From NCBI RefSeq assembly GCF_049059935.1, contig NZ_JBMGQR010000108.1, positions 1-10,562 on the forward strand: a stretch of 10,562 bases of DNA, written 5' to 3'. Made by a program: the position numbers and the translations under genes. Of this stretch, positions 1-6,060 are shown piece after piece (positions within the stretch are counted from its first letter, which is position 1; every line of letters starts with the position of its first letter). The DNA is from JAURVT01 sp049059935 (GTDB lineage Bacteria; Actinomycetota; Actinomycetes; Propionibacteriales; Nocardioidaceae). The notes below the pieces were generated by a model. It had not been told where the DNA came from. It ran no database searches and was given only the letters and a program-made list of their open reading frames with translations.

Positions 1-1361
1 TGCACCACCGCGGGTGCGGGGCGCCGGCTCTGGTCGCTGATGCGGAGCAGCAGGGCGACGATCGCCCAGTTGGCGAGGATCGAGGAGCCTCCGTAGGACA
101 GGAACGGGGTCGTCAGGCCGGTGAGGGGGATCAGGCGGGTGACGCCGCCGACGACGACGAAGACCTGGAGCGCGATCGAGACCGCGAGACCCGCGGCGAG
201 CAGCTTGCCGAACCCGTCGCGGCAGATCAGGGCGATGCGCAGCCCGCGCTCGACGATCAGCCCGTACATCAGCAGGATCGCCATCAGACCGGCCAGCCCG
301 AGCTCCTCGCCGAGCGAGGCGGCGATGAAGTCGGAGTAGGAGTAGGGCGTGATGTCGGGAGAGCCCTGACCCAGCCCGCGCCCGAGCAGACCGCCGTGCG
401 CCATGCCGTAGAGGCCCTGGATGATCTGGAAGTTTCGGTCCTGGTCGGCGAACGGGTCGAGCCAGCCGTTGACGCGCACCTGCACGTGGCCGAAGGTCAG
501 GAACGCGAAGTACGCGCCGCCGAGGAACAGGCCGCCGCCGACGACGAGCCAGCCGGGACGCTCGGTAGCGACGTAGAGCAGCACCACGAACAGGCCGAAG
601 AACAGCAGCGACGAGCCGAGGTCGCGCTGGAAGACCAGCACGCCGAGGCTGACGAGCCACGCCGCGAGGATCGGGCCGAGGTCGCGGCCGCGCGGGAGGT
701 CGACGCCGAGGATCCGGCGGCCCGCGAGCGCGAGGGCGTCGCGCTTGACCACCAGGTAGCCGGCGAAGAAGATCGCGAGCGCGATCTTGGCGAACTCGCC
801 GGGCTGCAGGCCCATCGGGCCGATGCGGATCCAGATCCGGGCGCCGTTGATGTTCTGCCCAATCACCGGCAGCAGCGGCAGCACGAGCAGCACGAGGGCG
901 AGCAGGCCGAAGGTGTAGGTCATCGACTGCAGGCGGCGGTGGTCGCGGACGACCAGCAGCACCACGACGAAGCCGACGATGCCGAGCGCCGTCCACACCA
1001 GCTGCTGGCCGGCGAACGTCTGCACGTCGCCGCCGCTCTTGTCGAGCCGCGCGAGGTCGATCCGGTAGATCATCGCCAGACCAAGGCCGTTGAGCGTGAT
1101 GACCACGGGGAGCAGCACCGGGTCGGCGTACGGGGCGAAGCGACGCACGAGCAGATGGGTGACCAGCGCGACGCCGGCGATCGCTCCCCCGAGGCGGTAG
1201 GCGAAGCCGGGCACCTCGCCGCTCACGCCGATGCCCACGGCGCAGTACGCGCCGATGCAGATCACCACGGCCATGACGACGAGCAGCAGCTCGGCGTTGC
1301 GTCGCTTGCGGGGGGCGCCGACGGCGACCGGGACCGCGGACGGGCCTGACGGGTTGCTCAT
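1..1361 (-). CDS. rodA: SEDS-family peptidoglycan glycan polymerase (RodA/FtsW), 3' end cut by the window
   Basis: This is a polytopic membrane glycosyltransferase that polymerises lipid II into glycan strands, normally working with a class B penicillin-binding protein. I translated 453 residues from the ATG at 1361; the frame is still open at base 1. About ten hydrophobic segments are visible, after a basic stretch near residues 15-21 (APRKRR). SEDS signatures are QPGEF (186-190), FQRDLGSS (244-251), the extracellular-loop segment around WLDPFAD (300-306) that carries the conserved acidic residues, GEELGL (351-356) and TTPFLSYGGSS (417-427). The family runs roughly 400-500 residues, so only a short tail should be missing. 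The start overlaps the upstream phosphatase stop as ATGA, which suggests translational coupling. Its place after fhaA-fhaB-pstP matches the gene called rodA in Mycobacterium; FtsW is the alternative name by sequence alone. A class B PBP gene followed by pknA/pknB would be expected just left of the window. Confidence 0.93.
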   Translation of the reverse strand, partial: MSNPSGPSAVPVAVGAPRKRRNAELLLVVMAVVICIGAYCAVGIGVSGEVPGFAYRLGGAIAGVALVTHLLVRRFAPYADPVLLPVVITLNGLGLAMIYRIDLARLDKSGGDVQTFAGQQLVWTALGIVGFVVVLLVVRDHRRLQSMTYTFGLLALVLLVLPLLPVIGQNINGARIWIRIGPMGLQPGEFAKIALAIFFAGYLVVKRDALALAGRRILGVDLPRGRDLGPILAAWLVSLGVLVFQRDLGSSLLFFGLFVVLLYVATERPGWLVVGGGLFLGGAYFAFLTFGHVQVRVNGWLDPFADQDRNFQIIQGLYGMAHGGLLGRGLGQGSPDITPYSYSDFIAASLGEELGLAGLMAILLMYGLIVERGLRIALICRDGFGKLLAAGLAVSIALQVFVVVGGVTRLIPLTGLTTPFLSYGGSSILANWAIVALLLRISDQSRRPAPAVV

Positions 1362-2677
1362 GGCGACACCCCGTCGCACTCGCTGCCGGGACTGCCGGCG
1401 GTGCTCGGGTCGGCGCAGCGTGCGGCGATCTCCTGCAGGTTCTGCACCGACCGGCGCGCGTCGGCGAGGCTGGAGGCCTCGATGCCGGACCTCACCTGCT
1501 GCTGCCCGAAGGTGGGCAGCGAGTCGACGGTGACGTCGGTGACCTCGTGCACGCGCTCGAGGTCGAGGAGCGGGACGTCGGCCTGGACGCCCTGGAAGAT
1601 CGCGACGCGGCCGTCCGACTCGGCGACGAAGTACTGGTCCTGCGACCAGCCGTAGGCCCACCGTGCCGCGACGACCAGCACGAGGACGACCACGGCGAGG
1701 ATCACGCCGCGCCGCAGCCAGCGCCACCGGCTCGGCGCCTGGGGCGCGTACCGGACCGCCTCGGGATCGACGTCCTCGCCGGCGGGGCCGTCGCCGTCCT
1801 CGTCGTCACGGTCGCCGGTGACGGCCGGCTGGGATGCCGTGGTGGACCGGTCGGACGGGGGACGCGGCTGCTCGGCCGCGGCGCCCACCAGCATCGGACG
1901 CCCGTCGGCGCCGGCGAGCGAGTCGTCCGCGGGCGCGTCGGCGAGGACCATCTCGGCGATGACGCAGGTGATGTTGTCGCCGCCGCCACCGGCCAGGCTG
2001 CGCTGGACGATGTCGACCGCGGCGTCGTCGATCGTCGCCGACGCGAGGGCCTCGGCGATCTGCGCGTCGTCGATGTAGTCCGAGACGCCGTCGCTGCAGA
2101 GCAGGTAGCGGTCGCCCTCCTGCGGCTCGACCATCGACAGGTCGGGGTCGGAGTCGTCCGAGCCCAGCAGGACGCGGATGATCAGCGAGCGGTGCGGGTG
2201 CGTGCGCGCCTCGGCGGGCGTGAGGCGGCCCTCGTCGACGAGGGACTGGACGAAGGTGTGGTCCTTGGTGATCTGCGTGAGCTCGCCGTCGCGGAACCGG
2301 TAGGCGCGCGAGTCGCCGATGTGGGCGAGCGCGAACCGGCTGCCGTCCCACAGCATCACGACGAGCGTCGTGCCCATGCCCTCGGTGGCCGGCTGCGACT
2401 CGATCACCTCGGCCAGGCGGTCGTTGGCGCGGTGGACGGCGCCGGCGACGGCCTCGGTGGCGTCGCCCTGGAGGTCGACGTCGAGCCGGCGCACCACGTT
2501 GACGGCCTCGGACGAGGCGAGCTCGCCGGCGACGGCCCCGCCCATGCCGTCGGCCAGGGCCAGCACCCGGCTGCTCGCGAAGGCGGAGTCCTCGTTGCTC
2601 GAGCGACGTCGGCCGACGTCGGTCATCGCCACGTAGCGGTACGTGAGCGCGCCGGTGGGCGAGGGGGTCTGGGTCAT
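1358..2677 (-). CDS. pstP: PP2C-type Ser/Thr protein phosphatase PstP, membrane-anchored
   Basis: This metal-dependent phosphatase reverses phosphorylation by PknA/PknB-type kinases on cell-wall and division proteins. The 439-residue product has a cytoplasmic PP2C domain at about 10-245. Its motifs are RRRSSNED (23-30), ALADGMGG (40-47, metal-binding D43), MGTT (101-104), GDSRAY (121-126), CSDG (194-197, D196) and GGGGDN (230-235, D234), so the expected metal-binding aspartates are present. A Pro/Asp-rich linker (about 245-320) leads to one membrane helix at about 323-341, preceded by RWRWLRR. The outer domain has about 95 residues. This layout equals mycobacterial PstP. The outer domain carries two cysteines (421 and 434) that could pair if oxidised. 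The ATG lies 3 nt after the fhaB stop with only a weak purine run (AGAAG) upstream, so translation probably depends on coupling. Its stop overlaps the rodA start. Residue-level motif matches make the call secure; the role in growth control is inferred from the family. Confidence 0.95.
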   Translation of the reverse strand: MTQTPSPTGALTYRYVAMTDVGRRRSSNEDSAFASSRVLALADGMGGAVAGELASSEAVNVVRRLDVDLQGDATEAVAGAVHRANDRLAEVIESQPATEGMGTTLVVMLWDGSRFALAHIGDSRAYRFRDGELTQITKDHTFVQSLVDEGRLTPAEARTHPHRSLIIRVLLGSDDSDPDLSMVEPQEGDRYLLCSDGVSDYIDDAQIAEALASATIDDAAVDIVQRSLAGGGGDNITCVIAEMVLADAPADDSLAGADGRPMLVGAAAEQPRPPSDRSTTASQPAVTGDRDDEDGDGPAGEDVDPEAVRYAPQAPSRWRWLRRGVILAVVVLVLVVAARWAYGWSQDQYFVAESDGRVAIFQGVQADVPLLDLERVHEVTDVTVDSLPTFGQQQVRSGIEASSLADARRSVQNLQEIAARCADPSTAGSPGSECDGVSP

Positions 2678-2680
2678 CGG

Positions 2681-3172
2681 CTACTTCTGCAGCTCGACGA
2701 CGGTCTTGCCGAGGCGGACCTCGGTGCCGATCGCGATGGGCACCGGGGTGGTGATGCGCTGGCTGCCCAGGTAGGTGCCGTTGGTGGAGCCGAGGTCCTC
2801 GACGAACCAGTCCTCGCCGTTGGTGGCGAACCGCGCGTGCCGGGTCGAGACGTAGTCGTCGTCGAGCCGGATCGCGGCGTCGGTGCCGCGGCCGAGGATG
2901 ATCGGCTGGTCCGAGATCGGGACGCTCTGACCCGCGTTGGGGCCCTGGGTGATCTGCAGCTTGCGGGGCTTGCCGCGGGCGGGCTTGCGCCCGCGGGGCG
3001 CCTTGGCGGCCTTGGTGCGGGTCTTGGGCACCTTGGGCTGGCGGCCGGGCTTGCCGGTGTCGACGCGTGCGCCGAAGATGTCGGACCGGATCACCGACAC
3101 CGCCGACAGCACGAAGAGCCAGAGCACGGCGAGGAAGCCGAGCTTGATGAGCGTCAGGGTGATGTCGGACAT
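2681..3172 (-). CDS. fhaB: FHA-domain membrane protein FhaB (FipA-like)
   Basis: This is a phospho-threonine reader in the cell-division and cell-wall signalling cluster. From the ATG at 3172 the product has 163 residues: an N-terminal membrane helix (about 7-27, ITLTLIKLGFLAVLWLFVL region), a very basic Lys/Arg/Pro linker (about 36-72) and a C-terminal FHA domain (about 72-163). Phosphopeptide-loop residues are visible: GRG, STRHARF and LGSTNGTYL. The mycobacterial homologue (Rv0019c, FhaB/FipA) has the same helix-linker-FHA plan and a similar length. The ATG overlaps the fhaA stop as TGATG. A GTG one codon upstream (3175) overlaps it as GTGA and is an equally legal start, adding one residue. 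I prefer the ATG because of the start-codon type and the shape of the homologue's N terminus. A G-rich run lies just upstream in the end of fhaA. The gene ends 3 nt before the pstP ATG. Confidence 0.92.
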   Translation of the reverse strand: MSDITLTLIKLGFLAVLWLFVLSAVSVIRSDIFGARVDTGKPGRQPKVPKTRTKAAKAPRGRKPARGKPRKLQITQGPNAGQSVPISDQPIILGRGTDAAIRLDDDYVSTRHARFATNGEDWFVEDLGSTNGTYLGSQRITTPVPIAIGTEVRLGKTVVELQK

Positions 3173-3906
3173 CACAGCCCCCCGGAGCGTGCGGCGTGCG
3201 GGTTGCGCACGGTCAGGGTGGTGTTGCCGAGCAGGATCTGCGAGCCGTCGCGCAGCGGCGACTCGCCGTCCACCCGCTGGCCGTCGACGACGGTGCCGTT
3301 GGTGGAGCCGAGGTCGAGCACGCTGACGCTGACGTCCTGGCTGGTCACGGTCACCTTGATCTGGGCGTGACGACGTGAGACGCCGGGGTCGTTGATGCGC
3401 AGCTCGGCCTCCGAGCCGCGTCCGAGCACCACGCCGGGGGGCGACAGCGGGTGCCGCACGCCGTTGACCTCGAGCACCACCGGCGCCCGGTGGACGGCGG
3501 TCTCGGTCATGCGCTGCCCGGCGACCGGGGTGACGACCGCGTTGGCCTGGCTGCGGATGCGGAAGCGGCCGGTGCCGAGGTCGTCGTGCTGCTCGAAGCC
3601 GATGCGCAGCGGGCCGGCGAGCGTGTAGCTCTGCTCGGTGACGTGCTCGCGCACCAGGTTGCCCAGCTCACCCTCGAGCGTCTGGCCGTACGGCGCCAGG
3701 CGGTCATGGTCGCCGGGCGACAGCTCGACGGTGAAGTCGTTGGGGACGAGCATGCGTCCGCGGGAGAGCACCTGCGCGTGGTTGTCGATCTCGCGCTGGA
3801 GCGCCGCCGCGATCTCCACGGGCTGCACGGCGCTGCGGAACGCGCGGGCGAAGGCGCCGGTCACGACGTTCTCGAGGCGCTGCTCGAAACGCTGCAGCAC
3901 GCCCAC
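3172..3906 (-). CDS. fhaA: FhaA: DUF3662 plus FHA domain protein
   Basis: This cytoplasmic scaffold binds phospho-threonine partners. In mycobacteria FhaA recognises the phosphorylated MviN/MurJ pseudokinase domain and slows peptidoglycan synthesis at poles and septa. I place the start at GTG 3906, giving 244 residues, because AGGAGG/GGAG (about 3911-3919) lies at good spacing before it and the N terminus then reads VGVLQRFEQRLENVV, matching the family. A second GTG two codons later is also possible. The ORF stays open to 4020, but those 38 residues look unlike the family and have no ribosome site. DUF3662 spans about 1-118. The FHA domain spans about 155-234, with GRG (162-164), SRRH (177-180) and STNG (201-204). 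The roughly 35-residue linker is much shorter than in M. tuberculosis FhaA (527 residues, long low-complexity middle). It is the first gene of the tight fhaA-fhaB-pstP-rodA run. Confidence 0.93.
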   Translation of the reverse strand: MGVLQRFEQRLENVVTGAFARAFRSAVQPVEIAAALQREIDNHAQVLSRGRMLVPNDFTVELSPGDHDRLAPYGQTLEGELGNLVREHVTEQSYTLAGPLRIGFEQHDDLGTGRFRIRSQANAVVTPVAGQRMTETAVHRAPVVLEVNGVRHPLSPPGVVLGRGSEAELRINDPGVSRRHAQIKVTVTSQDVSVSVLDLGSTNGTVVDGQRVDGESPLRDGSQILLGNTTLTVRNPHAARSGGL

Positions 3907-4023
3907 GGTTCTCCTCCTCGCCACGGCACAGTCGTGCCCGCCCACGGGTCCGTGAGGCGGATGCTCCCGCCGATCGTATCGGGCCACGCACGTCGGTGCG
4001 GCGTCGCGCAGCGACGACACGCC
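3907..4023 (-). promoter_or_regulatory. Leader and candidate promoter of the fhaA operon
   Basis: This is the 117-bp gap between the histidine kinase stop and the fhaA start. Reading the minus strand, TACGAT at 3978-3973 fits the actinobacterial TAnnnT -10 pattern and would put transcription start near 3966. No convincing -35 box is seen at 16-18 bp. Inside the leader an inverted repeat at 3938-3960 (CCGCCCACGG against CCGTGAGGCGG, one bulged base) could form a hairpin close to the predicted 5' end. The ribosome site AGGAGG lies at about 3914-3919. Just after the kinase stop (about 4001-4023) there is a bulged GC hairpin (GGCGT..GTCGC / GCGACGCC) with no U tract, a weak terminator at most. 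Run-through from the kinase into fhaA is therefore possible. Confidence 0.4.
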
Positions 4024-5670
4024 TCAGCGGGGGAGTCGCACCGTCACGGTGGTGCCGGTGCCGGGCACGCTGACCACCGAGATCCGGCCCCCGTGGCCCT
4101 CGACGATGGCCCTGCTGATCACTAGGCCGAGGCCCACGCCGGGGATGGCCTGTCGCTCGACCTCGCGGGCGCGGAAGAACTTGGTGAACAGCTCGCGCTG
4201 GTCGTCCTCGGAGATCCCCATGCCGGTGTCGACGACCTCGACCACCACCTCGTCGTCGTCGGGGTGGACGCGGGCCGTCACCGTGCCCCCCTCGAGGGTG
4301 TACTTGACGGCGTTCGACACCAGGTTGTCGACGACCTGGGCGATGCGCCCCGGGTCCAGACGCATCGGCGCGACGGGCACGGCCTCGGTGACCAGCTGCA
4401 CCCCGGCGGCGTCGGCCCGCACGCGGGCGGAGTCCATGGCGCGGGCGACGATCTCCCCCAGGTCGGACTCGACGGGCGTCAGACGCATCCGGCCCCCCTC
4501 GGCCTGGGCCACGGTCAGCAGGTCGGTGACGAGCGACAGCAGCCGGTCGGCGTTGCGCCCCACGATGTCGAGGTGGCGGCGCAGCCGCGGCGGCACCTCC
4601 TCGTCCTCCTCGAGCAGCTCGAGGTAGCCGATGATCGAGGTCAGCGGGGTGCGGAGCTCGTGGCTGACCGAGGCGACGAAGTCGTCCTTGGCCTGCACGG
4701 CCAGCACCCGGTCCGTCACGTCGTGGTAGACCATCACGGCGCCGCGCAGGTCGCCGTCCGGGCCCAGGATCGGCTGGGCGGAGACCGACGCCGCGATCTG
4801 GCGGCGTCGGTGCACGCCGTACCAGAGGGTGCGGTCGGTGAACGCCTCGCCGCGGGTGGCGGCCACGGTCGGCATGTCCTCGTGCCGGACGCGCGTGGTG
4901 CGGTCGGCCTCGAACAGGTGACCGTAGGAGTCCCCCGCGTTGGACGTCGTCGCGCCGATGGCCGCGCGCATGCGGTGGAGCGCCGGGTTCATGGAACGGA
5001 ACTCGCCGTCGGCGTCCAGGACGAGCACACCGGTCTCGAGGACCTCGAAGACGGTGTTGAGCAGCTCGGCGCTGTCCTGGGAGGCCGCGGCGGCGGTCTC
5101 GAGCTCGTTCGTGGTCGCGCGCAGCGCGTCGTCCTGGTCGTCGCGCAGGTCCTGGGTCATGCAGACGGCGTTGGCGACGGTGAAGACCGCCAGGGGCACC
5201 ACGAAGCCCGACCCGCCCGTCCCCGGGAGCGCGGACGTGGCGGCCAGCACCGACGTGAGCACGAACGCGCCGCCGGCGACGAGGGTGGCCCCCACGACCC
5301 CCGGCCAGCGGAACCACAGCCCGAGCCAGATGGCGGGCACCACCGTCACCAGGCCCATGCCGGTGACACCGGGACCGGCGGCGTCCATGAGGCAGACCGC
5401 GCCGATGGTGACCAGGGGCAGACCGGCGGGCCACCACGGGGACAGTCGGCTCCAGGTGACGGCGAAGGCGGCCGCCTGGCACACCAGGACCGTCACGAGC
5501 GCCGCGGCGAACAGGCGGGGCGACTCGTACCGGCCCACGACGAGGTGCTCGACCACCGTGACCACCAGGACCACGGCGGTCACCGAGCTCTGGCACAGGC
5601 GCACGGCCGGGTCGCCGTTGGTGCGGAGCACGTCCGCGGAGAGCGCGGTCAGCGGCGAACGGGTCTGCAC
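4024..5670 (-). CDS. Membrane PAS-domain sensor histidine kinase
   Basis: This is a two-component sensor that should autophosphorylate on histidine and pass the phosphate to an aspartate of a response regulator. From GTG 5670 the product has 548 residues. Several hydrophobic segments (about five or six membrane helices) lie between residues 28 and 171. A coiled stretch (about 172-205) and a PAS domain (about 205-322) follow. The HisKA box SHELRTPL at 336-343 has the phospho-acceptor H337. The ATPase domain shows the N box DNLVSNAVKYT (448-458), G1 DTGMG (481-485), F box FTKFF (495-499) and G2 GVGLGL (511-516), so it looks catalytically intact. The frame is open to an ATG at 5748, but that extension crosses the divergent control region and I reject it. 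GATAGT ends 7 nt before the GTG, so a leaderless mRNA is plausible. No response regulator is next to it in this window. It lies directly upstream of, and codirectional with, fhaA. I cannot assign the signal or a specific family name. Confidence 0.92.
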   Translation of the reverse strand: MQTRSPLTALSADVLRTNGDPAVRLCQSSVTAVVLVVTVVEHLVVGRYESPRLFAAALVTVLVCQAAAFAVTWSRLSPWWPAGLPLVTIGAVCLMDAAGPGVTGMGLVTVVPAIWLGLWFRWPGVVGATLVAGGAFVLTSVLAATSALPGTGGSGFVVPLAVFTVANAVCMTQDLRDDQDDALRATTNELETAAAASQDSAELLNTVFEVLETGVLVLDADGEFRSMNPALHRMRAAIGATTSNAGDSYGHLFEADRTTRVRHEDMPTVAATRGEAFTDRTLWYGVHRRRQIAASVSAQPILGPDGDLRGAVMVYHDVTDRVLAVQAKDDFVASVSHELRTPLTSIIGYLELLEEDEEVPPRLRRHLDIVGRNADRLLSLVTDLLTVAQAEGGRMRLTPVESDLGEIVARAMDSARVRADAAGVQLVTEAVPVAPMRLDPGRIAQVVDNLVSNAVKYTLEGGTVTARVHPDDDEVVVEVVDTGMGISEDDQRELFTKFFRAREVERQAIPGVGLGLVISRAIVEGHGGRISVVSVPGTGTTVTVRLPR

Positions 5671-5710
5671 GCGACCTACTATCCACCAGATGGATGAGGT
5701 GTGGTCGTCG
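5671..5710 (-). promoter_or_regulatory. Candidate leaderless promoter of the histidine kinase
   Basis: On the minus strand GATAGT (5683-5678) is followed by 7 nt and then the GTG start at 5670, the spacing expected if transcription begins at the start codon. No AGGAGG-like ribosome site is present, which agrees with a leaderless transcript. The inverted repeat ATCCA-N5-TGGAT (5681-5695) overlaps the -10 box and could be an operator. No clear -35 hexamer is visible, so the assignment stays tentative. Confidence 0.35.
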
Positions 5711-5722
5711 CGGAGGCACCGA

Positions 5723-5734
5723 GGACCGCGGTCC
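5723..5734. repeat. Perfect 12-bp palindrome in the divergent control region
   Basis: GGACCGCGGTCC reads the same on both strands. It lies about 53 bp upstream of the kinase start and ends about 21 bp before the tRNA -10 box, near where the -35 region of the tRNA promoter would be. It could bind a dimeric regulator. In DNA this GC-rich a palindrome of this length also occurs by chance, so the function is unproven. Confidence 0.3.
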
Positions 5735-5752
5735 GGAGGCGCCGGCACTGCC

Positions 5753-5761
5753 TGTTAGACT
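5753..5761 (+). promoter_or_regulatory. Candidate extended -10 promoter of tRNA-Leu
   Basis: The string TGTTAGACT is an extended -10 element (TGn followed by TAnnnT; the hexamer TAGACT is at 5756-5761). It lies 49 bp upstream of the mature tRNA 5' end, leaving room for a short 5' leader to be removed by RNase P. No TTGACA-like -35 is seen 16-18 bp upstream, which fits an extended -10 promoter. Confidence 0.45.
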
Positions 5762-5810
5762 CCTGTCGGTCGTGCGGTGAACACTGCACGATGCATCTCC
5801 GTGGTGCCGC

Positions 5811-5896
5811 GCGCGGGTGGCGGAATGGTAGACGCGCTGGCTTCAGGTGCCAGTGTCCGAGAGGGCGTGGGGGTTCGAATCCCCCCTCGCGCACCA
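5811..5896 (+). tRNA. tRNA-Leu, anticodon CAG
   Basis: This 86-nt class II tRNA decodes CTG, typically the dominant leucine codon in high-GC actinobacteria. The acceptor arm pairs GCGCGGG (5811-5817) with CTCGCGC (5886-5892), with one G-U pair. The anticodon stem is CTGGC/GCCAG (5837-5841 and 5849-5853) around the loop TTCAGGT, with anticodon CAG at 5844-5846. A long variable arm of about 15 nt (5854-5868) is typical of leucine tRNA. The T stem is GGGGG/CCCCC around TTCGAAT (5869-5885). The discriminator is A5893 and CCA is encoded at 5894-5896. The fold is complete with no intron. As I recall, a tRNA-Leu near fhaA also occurs in mycobacteria, which supports this as an ancestral neighbourhood. 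Confidence 0.97.
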
Positions 5897-5917
5897 CGGC
5901 CGGTCAGACCGGCTCGC

Positions 5918-5949
5918 ACAGGCCCCCAGGTCACGACCTGGGGGCCTGT
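5918..5949 (+). terminator. Strong hairpin downstream of tRNA-Leu
   Basis: A perfect 14-bp inverted repeat, ACAGGCCCCCAGGT (5918-5931) and ACCTGGGGGCCTGT (5936-5949), is separated by the 4-nt loop CACG. It begins 21 nt after the tRNA CCA end, in the position of a transcription terminator. No U-rich tract follows, as is common in actinobacterial terminators. A smaller hairpin, GCCGG/CCGGC (5899-5913), lies between it and the tRNA. Confidence 0.75.
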
Positions 5950-6047
5950 CGTCCGTCTGGGGCAGGATCTCGCCGGTCCCTCCTCCAGGTGGGCGTGCGT
6001 CACCGGGCGATTGCGGCAAGTCGTGCATCTCGGCGGGGCGGCGCTCC

Positions 6048-6060
6048 GATACTGACCGGC
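6048..6060 (+). promoter_or_regulatory. Candidate leaderless promoter of the helix-turn-helix gene
   Basis: GATACT (6048-6053) is followed by GACCGGC and then the ATG at 6061. This is the 7-nt distance at which transcription would start on the ATG itself. There is no ribosome site, and the -35 region is not recognisable. The rest of 5950-6047, between the tRNA hairpin and this box, shows nothing else I can support. Confidence 0.4.

Noticed and set aside
3907..4020. Longer fhaA start at 4020
   Set aside because: The extra 38 residues do not resemble the family, and the strong AGGAGG site lies just before GTG 3906.
396..5697. Long plus-strand open frames opposite the rodA-pstP-fhaB-fhaA-kinase genes (for example 396-1349, 1547-3370, 4264-5697)
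   Set aside because: They are antisense to genes with intact family motifs, have His/Arg/Asp/Gly-rich low-complexity translations and no recognisable domains; typical high-GC shadow frames.
5671..5748. ATG 5748 as the start of the histidine kinase
   Set aside because: The added 26 residues cover the divergent control region with its palindromes and promoter elements and look unlike a kinase N terminus.
5811..5896. tRNA-Leu as an integration (att) site for a genomic island
   Set aside because: No integrase gene and no second copy of the tRNA 3' end was seen downstream in the window.
5701..6060. N-terminal extension of the helix-turn-helix gene
   Set aside because: The extension would run through tRNA-Leu and its terminator hairpin; the ATG at 6061 gives a natural N terminus.
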